64,000 nucleotides of DNA from VFBF01 sp964530695 (GTDB taxonomy: Bacteria; Pseudomonadota; Alphaproteobacteria; Caulobacterales; Aquidulcibacteraceae): contig CAZGYQ010000001.1 in NCBI GenBank assembly GCA_964530695.1, positions 38,609 to 102,608 on the forward strand, written 5' to 3'. The first letter of the stretch is position 1; each line of letters starts with the position of its first letter. Both the position numbers and the translations under genes were made by a program. This document shows, one piece after another, positions 25,290 to 33,567 of the stretch. The notes beneath the pieces were generated by a model that was given only the letters and a program-made list of their open reading frames with translations, had not been told where the DNA came from and made no database searches.

Positions 25290-26086
25290 GCGCCGCCATC
25301 GCGCTGGCGCCGGACGACAGCCCCCTTCTGCGTGTCGACGGACTGACCAAGAAGTACGGCTCCATCATCGGCTGCGAAAACGTCTCGTTCGAGCTGCGAC
25401 CGGGTGAAATTCTCGGCATCGTCGGCGAAAGCGGCTCCGGCAAGACCACGGTGCTCAACTGTGTCGCCGGAAAACTCACGCCGACATCCGGCAGCGTCCA
25501 GTTCAAGACACGCAGGCATGGCCTAGCGGAGATTTACGAACTGTCCGAACCGGACCGCCGCCGCGTGCAGCGCGAGGACTGGGGATTTGTTCACCAGAAC
25601 CCCCGGGACGGACTGCGCATGCGGGTATCGGGCGGCGCAAACGTCGCCGAGCCGCTGATGAACCTGGGAAACCGCCACTACGGACAGATGCGGCAAGCGA
25701 CGGTCGACTGGCTAGATCGGGTCGAACTCGACATTTCGCGCATCGACCACAAGCCCCGGACGTTCTCCGGCGGCATGCAGCAACGCATCCAGATAGCGCG
25801 CAATCTCATTCACGCGCCGCGCCTTGTCTTCATGGACGAGCCTACTGGTGGTCTGGATGTCTCGGTCCAGGCGAGACTTCTGGATCTGCTACGCGAACTG
25901 GTCCGCGACCTCGATCTCTCCGCAATCATCGTGACCCACGACATGGCGGTCGCACGCCTGATGGCTGCGCGTCTCATGGTGATGAAGGGCGGTCACGTCG
26001 TCGAGACAGGCCTGACCGATCAGGTGCTCGACGATCCGCAGCATCCCTACACGCAGCTTCTTGTTTCTTCCGTTCTGCAGATTTGA
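25286..26086 (+). CDS. phnK: PhnK, ABC-type ATPase of the C-P lyase complex
   Basis: The 266-residue protein has Walker A GESGSGKTT (near residue 50), signature FSGGMQQRIQIARNL (about 160) and Walker B LVFMDEPTGGLDVSVQARLLDLL (shown in part; about 178-190), the D/T-rich style of PhnK and oligopeptide ATPases. In E. coli PhnK docks on PhnJ rather than driving transport. The ATG at 25286 overlaps the phnJ stop (ATGA). phnL follows within about 10 bases. Confidence 0.95.
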   Translation: MSAAIALAPDDSPLLRVDGLTKKYGSIIGCENVSFELRPGEILGIVGESGSGKTTVLNCVAGKLTPTSGSVQFKTRRHGLAEIYELSEPDRRRVQREDWGFVHQNPRDGLRMRVSGGANVAEPLMNLGNRHYGQMRQATVDWLDRVELDISRIDHKPRTFSGGMQQRIQIARNLIHAPRLVFMDEPTGGLDVSVQARLLDLLRELVRDLDLSAIIVTHDMAVARLMAARLMVMKGGHVVETGLTDQVLDDPQHPYTQLLVSSVLQI

Positions 26087-26094
26087 AACGCGCC

Positions 26095-26799
26095 ATGACC
26101 AGTCAACCGGCAATCGCCGTCCACTCACTCTCGAAGACTTTCACGCTGCATAACCGCGGCGGGATTCGCATCCCCGTGTTCGACGGCCTCAACCTGGAGG
26201 TCTTCCCCGGAGAATGCGTCGTGCTGGCTGGCGACAGCGGCGTCGGCAAGTCGACGCTCATGCGCACCCTGTTCGGCAACTATCTGCCCTCGGGCGGCTC
26301 CGTGCATGTTCTTCATGATGGTGTTCCCGTGAACATCACCCATGCGCCGCCGCATGTCCTCGCCAATGTTCGCAAACACACCTTCGGCTACGTCAGCCAG
26401 TTCCTGCGCGTCATACCTCGCATCGCCACCATAGACCTCGTCATGGAGCCGCTGCTTGCGAACGGCGCGTCCCGCGAAGAGGCCCATGAGCGCGCAAGTG
26501 CGATGCTGCGCGCCCTTCGCCTGCCGGAGGGGCACTGGGCGTTGCCGCCGGCGACGTTTTCCGGCGGCGAACAACAGCGCGTGAACATCGCGCGCAGCTT
26601 CATCAGCGACTATCCGGTTCTCCTTCTCGACGAGCCGACCGCGTCCCTCGATGCGGCAAACCGCGCCATAGTGGTCGACCTGATCAAAGGGGCGCTCGGA
26701 CGCGGTGTCGCAATGGTCGGCATCTTCCACGACGAAGACGTGCGCGATTCTGTAGCGACCCGTTACTTCTCCGTCTCCGACTTCAAGGCCGCCGCCTGA
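26095..26799 (+). CDS. phnL: PhnL, ABC-type ATPase of the C-P lyase system
   Basis: The protein of 234 residues has Walker A GDSGVGKST (about residue 45), FSGGEQQRVNIARSF (about 155) and Walker B LLLDEPTASLD (about 177). The sequence after the Walker B (ANRAIVVDLIKGALGRGVAMVGIFHDE) is the PhnL style, given here in two overlapping views only as landmarks. PhnL works with PhnK and is needed for phosphonate degradation. A TTG at 26083 that overlaps the phnK stop is an alternative start adding four residues; neither start has a strong ribosome binding site. Confidence 0.94.
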   Translation: MTSQPAIAVHSLSKTFTLHNRGGIRIPVFDGLNLEVFPGECVVLAGDSGVGKSTLMRTLFGNYLPSGGSVHVLHDGVPVNITHAPPHVLANVRKHTFGYVSQFLRVIPRIATIDLVMEPLLANGASREEAHERASAMLRALRLPEGHWALPPATFSGGEQQRVNIARSFISDYPVLLLDEPTASLDAANRAIVVDLIKGALGRGVAMVGIFHDEDVRDSVATRYFSVSDFKAAA

Positions 26800-26854
26800 A
26801 ACCCCGCCGGCTTTTCTTTTTCGAACAGGCCAACTGCGAACAGGTTTGACGATC

Positions 26855-28012
26855 ATGTCAGAGCGCTCTCCGGAAATCCGCGTCTTCAGCCACAATATCG
26901 TGACGCCGAGCGGGCTCGTGGCCGGCGAGATGATCGCGAGAGACGGCGTCATTCAGGGCATCGAACGACGCGACTCTGCGAGCGACCGGTCTGCCGATTG
27001 GGGGCACGATCACCTCATCCCGGGACTGGTGGACATTCACACCGACAATCTTGAAAAGCACTTCCAGCCGCGGCCGGGCGCGCTCTGGGACCCCGTCGGC
27101 GCGGCGATCGCCCACGACGCGCAATGCGCGGGCGCAGGCGTCACAACAGTATTCGACAGCCTCAGCCTCCACGGACGCAAGGAAGGGCTTGATCGCAAGG
27201 ACGCCCTCGGTCCGATGATCGCGGGCGTCGATACGGCGGCTGACGAGGGACTGCTGCGCGCGGAACACTTTCTGCACCTGCGCTGCGAGGTGACGAATCC
27301 GGAACTGCTTGAACTCCTGGATCCCCAATTGAACAACCCGCGACTGCGCCTGTTGTCGGTCATGGACCATACGCCAGGGCAGCGCCAGACCACGAACATC
27401 GATCGCTTTCGAGAGCGCCTCGTCACCGGCGGAAAGGACTCCGCTGAGATTCAGGAATCGCTGGCGCAACGGACAGCGTGGAGAGACCAGTCAGCGGCGC
27501 CGCGAAACCGATCGAGTGTCATCGAGATCGCACGCAAGTACGCCATTCCACTGGCGTCGCACGACGATGCAACCGTCGATCACGTCGATGAGGCGCACGA
27601 AAACGGAGCGATCATCGCTGAGTTTCCGGTTTCAATGGAGGCGGCCGTGCGCGCGCGGGAGGTCGGCATGATGATATTCATGGGCGGCCCCAACTTCGTG
27701 CGGGGGGCTTCGCACTCGGGAAACCTGTCCGCCCGGGAGTGCGCGGCGGCCGGCCTCCTGGACGGCATTACCTCCGACTATATTCCGCTCTCCATGCTCC
27801 GCTCCGCGTTCATGCTCGCCGCCGCACCCTTCAACTGGGCGATTCAGGACGCCATCGCCACAGTGGCGCGAACGCCCGCGCTTGCATGCGGCCTCACCGA
27901 CCGCGGAGACATCGCCGCCGGGCAGCGTGCGGACTTCCTGAGAATTCGCCGCGCCTCCGATGGCTGGCCGGCGCCTCGCGAGGTCTGGCGCGAAGGCCGC
28001 CGCGTGGCGTAG
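26855..28012 (+). CDS. phnM: PhnM, ribosyl-methylphosphonate triphosphate diphosphatase (copy 2)
   Basis: This second PhnM has the same intact motifs as copy 1: HTDNLEKHF (about residue 57), MDHTPGQRQ (about 170), ASHDDAT (about 233) and GAIIAEFPVS. It lies in the canonical operon position, 55 bases after phnL, so it is the likely main enzyme. The two copies clearly differ in sequence and are therefore paralogues or separate acquisitions, not a recent duplication. ATG 26855 was chosen; a TTG three codons upstream is in frame. Confidence 0.94.
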   Translation: MSERSPEIRVFSHNIVTPSGLVAGEMIARDGVIQGIERRDSASDRSADWGHDHLIPGLVDIHTDNLEKHFQPRPGALWDPVGAAIAHDAQCAGAGVTTVFDSLSLHGRKEGLDRKDALGPMIAGVDTAADEGLLRAEHFLHLRCEVTNPELLELLDPQLNNPRLRLLSVMDHTPGQRQTTNIDRFRERLVTGGKDSAEIQESLAQRTAWRDQSAAPRNRSSVIEIARKYAIPLASHDDATVDHVDEAHENGAIIAEFPVSMEAAVRAREVGMMIFMGGPNFVRGASHSGNLSARECAAAGLLDGITSDYIPLSMLRSAFMLAAAPFNWAIQDAIATVARTPALACGLTDRGDIAAGQRADFLRIRRASDGWPAPREVWREGRRVA

Positions 28013-28021
28013 GCTGGACCG

Positions 28022-28711
28022 ATGAAACCCCGCTACGCGGTCTACTACGCACCGGCGCCCGACGATCCGTTGCACACGGCGACGAGTGCGTGGCTGGGAC
28101 GCGACGCTTCCACGGGGCGATCTGTCAGCCGCGTCACGCCGCCAAGCCTCTCTGGACTCGATATCGAGGCGCTCACCGCCGATCCAAGCGGATACGGGTT
28201 TCACGCAACCCTTAAGGCGCCCTTCGAACTCGCCGATGACTCCTCGGAGCACGCGCTCGCCGCGGCGGTGTCGGCTTTTTCGCGAAGCCGCGAAGCGTTC
28301 ACCGCATCAATCGCGCCTGCGACGCTCGGCGATTTCATCGCGTTCCGTATTGACCGATCATGTCCCGAAATGGACGCGCTCGAAGCCGAGTGTGTTCGCG
28401 CTTTCGAGCCTTACCGCGCGCCGATCAGTGACTTCGACGTCGCCCGCAAGAGAAAGGCGGGCCTGACGCCGGAACAGGACCGGTACCTGCTTGAGTATGG
28501 ATATCCGTACGTCTTCGAGTTTTTCCGCTTTCACATGACGCTGACGGGGCGCGTCCGCGATGCTGAAACAAGAGGCCTCGTGCTGGAGGCGCTGAAGTCA
28601 ATGTTCGAGCCTGTTTCAGGCCGCCATGTTTTCCGCGGTCTCACGCTGTTCAAGCAAGATGCGCGCGGCGCGCCGTTCCATCATGTCCTGTACGCACCAT
28701 TCAGGGCGTAG
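28022..28711 (+). CDS. DUF1045 phosphonate-locus protein, 2H phosphoesterase-like
   Basis: The 229-residue product matches the putative phosphonate metabolism protein family (DUF1045). Two HxT motifs, FHATLKAPF (about residue 60) and FHMTLTGRV (about 163), are placed as in 2H phosphoesterases, which open cyclic phosphates. The start is MKPRYAVYYAPAPDDPL, typical of the family. It ends the plus-strand operon, 9 bases after phnM copy 2. With PhnP absent, it is a candidate for hydrolysis of the ribosyl cyclic phosphate; this is inference from the motifs and the missing gene. Confidence 0.88.
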   Translation: MKPRYAVYYAPAPDDPLHTATSAWLGRDASTGRSVSRVTPPSLSGLDIEALTADPSGYGFHATLKAPFELADDSSEHALAAAVSAFSRSREAFTASIAPATLGDFIAFRIDRSCPEMDALEAECVRAFEPYRAPISDFDVARKRKAGLTPEQDRYLLEYGYPYVFEFFRFHMTLTGRVRDAETRGLVLEALKSMFEPVSGRHVFRGLTLFKQDARGAPFHHVLYAPFRA

Positions 28712-28778
28712 CGGATGCACGTCATCGCCGATGAGACGATCCGGAAAGCACAGAACGCCAATGCGTCGGTCGCAGGGA

Positions 28779-29357
28779 TCAATGCGCAGACCGGATCACG
28801 TCCACCAGCCGGCAGACAGAGTCGGACAGCATCCCGCCATTGTCGATCGTACGGACATCTTCGCCCTGCACCGAAAATGCGCCGGCCCTGGCCACGCGTT
28901 CCTCGATCTCGGCCGATGTCTCCCTGCCGCGCGCGGTCAGGCGTCGTCGCACGACATCGGGAGGCGCGGCGATATTGCAGACGATCACGCGTGGGTACCG
29001 CGCCCGCGCACCATCAATGACTGCCCGCGACGCGTTGACGACCACGGTACGCCCTTGCGCGAGGTCCAGCTCCATCGCGCGGGGGATGCCATACGACTGG
29101 CCGTGCGCACGCCAGCTCAGTGCATAGGCGCCCTCACCTTCGGATTTCCGGAATGCTTCATCGTCGATGGCGCGATGCTGCTCGCCGCCGGCATCGACAG
29201 CCCTGGTGATGTCACGACGCACAAAAACGACATTCCGGTCGCCAGCCAGAGCTTCCCGCGCGCCCTCGATCATGCTGTCCTTGCCAACACCCGAAGGACC
29301 GACGACCAGTATAAGAACGCCAGCGTCAGCTGTGTTTCTCGACAAATTCTGCGGCAT
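28779..29357 (-). CDS. phnN: PhnN, ribose 1,5-bisphosphate phosphokinase
   Basis: PhnN converts ribose 1,5-bisphosphate, the end product of the C-P lyase path, to PRPP. The Walker A VVGPSGVGKDS (about residue 20) with Asp in place of the usual Ser/Thr ending, RRDITRA (about 48), and LSWRAHGQSYGIP (about 80) are the family landmarks. The length of about 192 is normal. It overlaps the upstream acyltransferase gene by about 32-41 bases, depending on whether ATG 29357 or GTG 29366 is the start, so it is coupled to it. Confidence 0.92.
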   Translation of the reverse strand: MPQNLSRNTADAGVLILVVGPSGVGKDSMIEGAREALAGDRNVVFVRRDITRAVDAGGEQHRAIDDEAFRKSEGEGAYALSWRAHGQSYGIPRAMELDLAQGRTVVVNASRAVIDGARARYPRVIVCNIAAPPDVVRRRLTARGRETSAEIEERVARAGAFSVQGEDVRTIDNGGMLSDSVCRLVDVIRSAH

Positions 29358-30015
29358 CGAGTTCACGGAAATCCCCTAACGCCTCGCGAAGTCTCTCGCC
29401 CTCCCAGTCCCACCAGGCAAGCGCCAAGATGCCATCCTGGACGGACTTGGGGAACCGCTCCCGGATTGGCTTCGCGGGAACGCCGCCAACGATCATGAAT
29501 GGCGGGATGTCCTTGGAAACAACCGCGCCCGCGCCGACGACCGCCCCGGAGCCGATGGAGACACCCGGGAGCACAGTCGCTCCGTGGCCAATCCAGACAT
29601 CGTTGCCGATCGTGACGTGGTGGCTGCGCCGCCACTCGAAGAAGGCATGATCGTCCTCTTCACCGAGCCCGTAGGACACGGCGCGATACGAGAAGTGGTG
29701 CTGGGCGACCTTCCACGTCGGATGATTGCCCGGATTGATCCGGGCGTCGCGCGCGATCGAGCAGAAATTGCCGATTGTTGCGTAGGTCGCGCTCGAGTCG
29801 TTCACGATGTAGCTGTAGGCGCCGAACCAGACCTCGTTCATCGCGGTTCGCGCCCCGACCCGGGTCCATGGGCCGAGAACACAGTCAACGACGCTGGCGT
29901 CGGCATCGATCCGCGGCTCTGGCGATGGTTCCGCGCTCGCGCCTCGCGGTGTTCCATCACGCGCGACGTAGAGGTACCCTTCCGGCAGGCTCCGGCTGGC
30001 CAGTTTTCCCGTCAT
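29326..30015 (-). CDS. Phosphonate-locus hexapeptide acyltransferase
   Basis: The 229-residue product is a left-handed beta-helix acyltransferase: hexapeptide repeats run from about residue 38 to 185, with an insert loop holding NPGNHPTWKVAQHHFSYR (about 96-113) and the catalytic-type His pair. GNDVWIGHGATVLPGV (about 138) and GGVPAKPIRERF are typical of the xenobiotic/maltose acetyltransferase group. Members of this subgroup recur in C-P lyase loci and are thought to acetylate an aminophosphonate or similar substrate; the substrate is not known. It overlaps phnC by four bases and phnN at the other end. Confidence 0.9.
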   Translation of the reverse strand: MTGKLASRSLPEGYLYVARDGTPRGASAEPSPEPRIDADASVVDCVLGPWTRVGARTAMNEVWFGAYSYIVNDSSATYATIGNFCSIARDARINPGNHPTWKVAQHHFSYRAVSYGLGEEDDHAFFEWRRSHHVTIGNDVWIGHGATVLPGVSIGSGAVVGAGAVVSKDIPPFMIVGGVPAKPIRERFPKSVQDGILALAWWDWEGERLREALGDFRELDAAEFVEKHS

Positions 30016-30794
30016 ACTGCGATCTGCTCCAGAGCAGCTGCATTGGAATGACGCGCGCTGGCGCCAGAAGCGTAGATGCGATCAACGCAGTTGTCGTCGA
30101 GAAGCGCCGGCGTTCCGTCGAACACGATCTTTCCGTTGGCCATACCTATGACGCGAGAGCAGTATCTGCGCGCCATGTCGAGGGAATGCAGGTTCACCAC
30201 GACAGTGAGATCTCTCTCCTGATTCAGGCGCTTCAGGCTGTTCATCACCAGGTCCGCATTGATCGGATCAAGCGAGGAAATCGGCTCGTCCGCGAGCAGC
30301 ACGTCCGGGCGTTGCATCATCGCGCGCGCGATCGCCACGCGTTGCTGCTGCCCTCCAGACAATGTTCCAGCTCGCTGCAATGCGACGCCCGCCATGCCGA
30401 GCGCGTCGAGCTCGAGGATTGCACGCGCGCGCAACTCGGGCGGGAACTGCTTAGCGAGCGCGGACAGGACGCCGCGCTCCGCGAGACTGCCGACGAGGAC
30501 GTTTGTGATCACGTCCAGGCGCGGGACCAAGTTGAACTGCTGGAACACCATCGCGCAGCGCCTGCGCCAGGATCTCAGGGCCTTTCCCTTCAGGCGCGTG
30601 ACGCTCGCCTCCTCGAAGAAAACCTCCCCGGCGGTTGGCTCGCAGAGCCGGTTGATCAGGCGCATCAGCGTCGATTTGCCCGACCCCGAGCGGCCGATGA
30701 TCCCGACCATCTCGCCCCGCTGTATCCGAAAGCTCACACCATCCACCGCCCGGGTCTCTCCGAAGGTTTTTTGCAGACCGCTGAGCTCAAGCAT
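30012..30794 (-). CDS. phnC: PhnC, phosphonate ABC transporter ATPase
   Basis: The 260-residue ATPase has Walker A GRSGSGKST (about residue 37), LSGGQQQRVAIARAM (about 145) and Walker B VLLADEPISSLDP (about 167). The block VNLHSLDMARRYCSRVIGM is characteristic of PhnC. It energises uptake through PhnE and is the first gene of a minus-strand unit phnC-acyltransferase-phnN. Unusually, the PhnD/PhnE partners lie 1-5 kb away in another unit, beyond a PfkB-type kinase gene. Confidence 0.94.
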   Translation of the reverse strand: MLELSGLQKTFGETRAVDGVSFRIQRGEMVGIIGRSGSGKSTLMRLINRLCEPTAGEVFFEEASVTRLKGKALRSWRRRCAMVFQQFNLVPRLDVITNVLVGSLAERGVLSALAKQFPPELRARAILELDALGMAGVALQRAGTLSGGQQQRVAIARAMMQRPDVLLADEPISSLDPINADLVMNSLKRLNQERDLTVVVNLHSLDMARRYCSRVIGMANGKIVFDGTPALLDDNCVDRIYASGASARHSNAAALEQIAV

Positions 30795-30825
30795 GGACGA
30801 CCGTCCTCCCCTTGTACCGGCGGCA

Positions 30826-30864
30826 GCCTAGGCGACACGCGTGACCCTCGCGTGAAGGCTAGGC
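30826..30864. promoter_or_regulatory. Nested inverted repeat between phnC and the kinase gene
   Basis: GCCTAG (30826-30831) pairs with CTAGGC (30859-30864). Inside it, CACGCG (30836-30841) pairs with CGCGTG (30849-30854), with four bases between stems on each side and a 7-base loop. It lies 32 bases upstream of the phnC start in the divergent spacer. It may be an operator or leader structure. Confidence 0.45.
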
Positions 30865-30933
30865 GGGCCATTGTCCAACAGGCTCACGCATTGTTGGCGC
30901 CCGATTGTCACGCGGACGCGGTACCATCTCCCA

Positions 30934-31860
30934 ATGACCAAGTTCGTCGTCGCCGGCGCCGTGGCCTGGGACAGGCCGATCTATCTCGATGGGCTCCTCA
31001 AGCCCGGCGTGCGCCTGCATGCGGGAATCGCACATGGCGGCGACCCGAGCGGCGCGTCGGACTCCCTTGAACGCACCATTCCGGGTCGTCTGGGCGGCGG
31101 CGGCGCCACGGCGGCGGTGGCCTTGGCCCACGCCGGCCATGAGGTCGGCATGATCTCTTGCGTCGCCACCGACAAGGCTGGCGGTGCTGCGATCGAAGCC
31201 GTCAGACGCGCTGGCGTTTCGACGGAGTGGATTGTCCGGACACCGCCGTCGGCGCGCACCACGCTCATCATGATCGACGGCGATGGCGAGCGCTCCGTGA
31301 TCCATCTCTCCGGCGAGGCCTCCACCGCACATGATCCGCTTCCCGTCGAGACGCTGAAGATCGCCTGCAGTCAGGCCGCGAACTGGAATGCTGACGGCGT
31401 GTTCGCACGCGCCAACATTCCCGGCATTGAGCACGTTATCACGCGTTGCCGCGGCTGGACGGTCGCGCACTGGCCCTTGACTGGGCGGCTTGCCGCGGAC
31501 GTGCTTGTCGGGTCGGCCGACGATCTTGCGTTCGACGGGAACGACGATCCCTTCCTCGTGGCGCGTGATTTGGCAGGAGACCGCTTGCGCTGGGCCGTTG
31601 TCACGGAAGGCGCATCGGGTGCGCGCGCATGCAATGGCGAGCACATGCTGTTCGCCAGAGCGCCTGAGACGACCGTCGTCGACACGACCGGCGCGGGCGA
31701 CTGCTTCGGCGCAGGCTTGCTTGAGGCTCTGACCGCGGGCGCCTCAATGGCTGAGGCGCTGCGCCATGCCGCAGCCTGGGGCGCGGATGCGGTTGGCCTT
31801 CGCCAGTCCGCACCGATGCACGCATCGCCAGATCAGTTCGCGCGCTTTCGCCCTAGGTGA
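30934..31860 (+). CDS. PfkB-family carbohydrate kinase in the phosphonate locus
   Basis: The 308-residue kinase has the PfkB N-terminal glycine block RLGGGGATAAVALA (about residue 52) and the C-terminal anion-hole motif DTTGAGDCFGAGLLEAL (about 250-266) with the catalytic Asp. It is ribokinase-like and would phosphorylate a sugar or nucleoside with ATP. It is divergent from phnC and ends by overlapping the end of phnE by 8 bases tail to tail. Its place inside the phn locus suggests a ribose-derived substrate, such as a breakdown product of the C-P lyase path; this is inference. Confidence 0.88.
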   Translation: MTKFVVAGAVAWDRPIYLDGLLKPGVRLHAGIAHGGDPSGASDSLERTIPGRLGGGGATAAVALAHAGHEVGMISCVATDKAGGAAIEAVRRAGVSTEWIVRTPPSARTTLIMIDGDGERSVIHLSGEASTAHDPLPVETLKIACSQAANWNADGVFARANIPGIEHVITRCRGWTVAHWPLTGRLAADVLVGSADDLAFDGNDDPFLVARDLAGDRLRWAVVTEGASGARACNGEHMLFARAPETTVVDTTGAGDCFGAGLLEALTAGASMAEALRHAAAWGADAVGLRQSAPMHASPDQFARFRPR

Positions 31861-32671
31861 GACCCGAGCGGATGTGGGAGGAAACCCAGTCCAGAACACC
31901 GACACAGACACAGTACAGCAGCACGATGTACGCCACCTCGTCGAACGCGAAAATCCGTATCCGCTCTTCCAGGGCAAACCCGATGCCCCCGGCGCCGACA
32001 ATCCCGAGTATGGCGGCGCTCCGGAAGTTTTGTTCGAGATAGTAAAGTATCTGGCTGCTCCAGATGGGCGCCAATTGCGGTATCGCGGCGAATCTTATCG
32101 CAGCCAATCGGCCAGCGCCTGCAGCGCGCAAGGCTTCAAACGGTCGCTGATCGAGATTCTCGATGGCCTCCGCATGCAATTTCGCGAGCCGCGGGATGTC
32201 GGCGAACGCCAGCGCAAGAACACCCGCGAACGGCCCAAGGCCGACGGCCGAAACAAGAATGAGCGCCCACACGAGTGCAGGAATACCGCGAAAGAGGTCC
32301 AGCACCCGCCGCAGTGCGAAATGGATCGCCTGGTTTCGCACCACCGCCTTGGCGGCGAGTACGCCCAACGGCGCAGCGAACAACGCCGCTATCGCGGTGC
32401 CCGAGACCGCCATTGCGAATGTCTCGACGAGCGCCAGCGCAATTCGCCAGGGCTGCCCGCCGTCGTACGGCGGAATCATCGCGCCGATGAACCGTTTCAG
32501 GCTGACCAGCCCCTTCCCGAACACCGCCGGCGTCATCTCAAGATCGATGCAGAACCAGATGAGGACCGCCACGAAGGCGGCGGTCGCGATATAAGGGACC
32601 AGCCTCCGCCCGATCGGCGGCTCAAACGCCTCGGGTGCGATGAGACGCGCGCTTGCAACAGTCGCGTTCAC
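31853..32671 (-). CDS. phnE: PhnE, phosphonate ABC transporter permease (copy 2)
   Basis: The 272-residue inner-membrane protein has about six spans and the permease EAA-type loop EALRAAGAGRLAAIRFAAIP (about residue 180-200). The segments RRVLDLFRGIPALVWALI and AILGIVGAGGIG are PhnE hallmarks. It overlaps the other permease gene by four bases. The two permeases probably form a heterodimer driven by PhnC. Confidence 0.92.
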   Translation of the reverse strand: MNATVASARLIAPEAFEPPIGRRLVPYIATAAFVAVLIWFCIDLEMTPAVFGKGLVSLKRFIGAMIPPYDGGQPWRIALALVETFAMAVSGTAIAALFAAPLGVLAAKAVVRNQAIHFALRRVLDLFRGIPALVWALILVSAVGLGPFAGVLALAFADIPRLAKLHAEAIENLDQRPFEALRAAGAGRLAAIRFAAIPQLAPIWSSQILYYLEQNFRSAAILGIVGAGGIGFALEERIRIFAFDEVAYIVLLYCVCVGVLDWVSSHIRSGLT

Positions 32672-33567
32672 GCCATCGCCTCCTTGCCGATGAGGCGGTG
32701 GCGCAGCGCTTCCGATGTCATGTCGATCACCGTGATCATCGCCACGATCATCAGCAGAAGCGCGAAGTAGGTGTCGAATTCCGTGTAGGTGATGGCGCGC
32801 TGCAGCTCGACGCCGATCCCGCCCGCGCCCACGATACCCAGCGCGGCGGCGACGCTGATGTTGATTTCGAGACGCAGCAGGAGATAGGAGGCGAAATTCG
32901 GCGACACCTGGGGCACGACGCCATACCGCATCTGCGCGACCCAGCCGGCGCCGCTTGCCTTCAGCGCTTCCGCGGGTCGCATGTCGACGCTTTCGATCGC
33001 CTCGCTGAACAGCTTCGCCAGAGAGCCGAGCGTAACGACGGTGATTGTGACGACGCCGGCGACCGCGCCCAGCCCGAACGCCGCGGAGAAGATAATGGCA
33101 AGGATGAGATCGGGAATGGTGCGCAACGCGTCAAGCACGCGCCTGACAAGGAACCGGACAGGCCCGACCCGCATGACGTTCTGCGCCGCGAAGAATGCCG
33201 CGCCGACCGCGAGCAAGCCGCCGAACGCGGTGCCGACGACCGCCATCTGGACAGTCTCCCAGGCGGCCGCGAGCCAGAGTGGAAAATCGTAGTACCAGGC
33301 GGCGATCGACCCGCGTGTCGTGCGCCCGGCGAACGCTGTACCGGGGTCGATGTCGGGCGTCATCCTGTCGAGGAACGTCGCGATGCGCTGCATCGGATCT
33401 CCGCCAAGCGCCGGAGAAAAGACATCGCTGTACCCCAGGGACGCAAACAGGATGACGCTTGCGACCGCAACGCCGATGATGCTCTGCAGACGATGCCTGC
33501 GGATGGCCTCCCTGCGGTGCGCCTCGAACTCGGCGACCGCGGTGGAGATCGGTTCAGGCGGCGTCAC
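32668..33567 (-). CDS. phnE: PhnE, phosphonate ABC transporter permease (copy 1)
   Basis: This permease of 299 residues has an N-terminal cytoplasmic tail of about 35 residues, a first span (about 38-58), a long periplasmic loop with SPALGGDP, then five more spans. RRVLDALRTIPDLILAIIF and the EAA loop EALKASGAGWVAQMRYGVVP (about 210) mark PhnE. The start is a GTG at 33567 that overlaps the stop of the preceding binding-protein gene (GTGA); longer upstream readings lack protein-like sequence. Confidence 0.91.
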   Translation of the reverse strand: MTPPEPISTAVAEFEAHRREAIRRHRLQSIIGVAVASVILFASLGYSDVFSPALGGDPMQRIATFLDRMTPDIDPGTAFAGRTTRGSIAAWYYDFPLWLAAAWETVQMAVVGTAFGGLLAVGAAFFAAQNVMRVGPVRFLVRRVLDALRTIPDLILAIIFSAAFGLGAVAGVVTITVVTLGSLAKLFSEAIESVDMRPAEALKASGAGWVAQMRYGVVPQVSPNFASYLLLRLEINISVAAALGIVGAGGIGVELQRAITYTEFDTYFALLLMIVAMITVIDMTSEALRHRLIGKEAMA

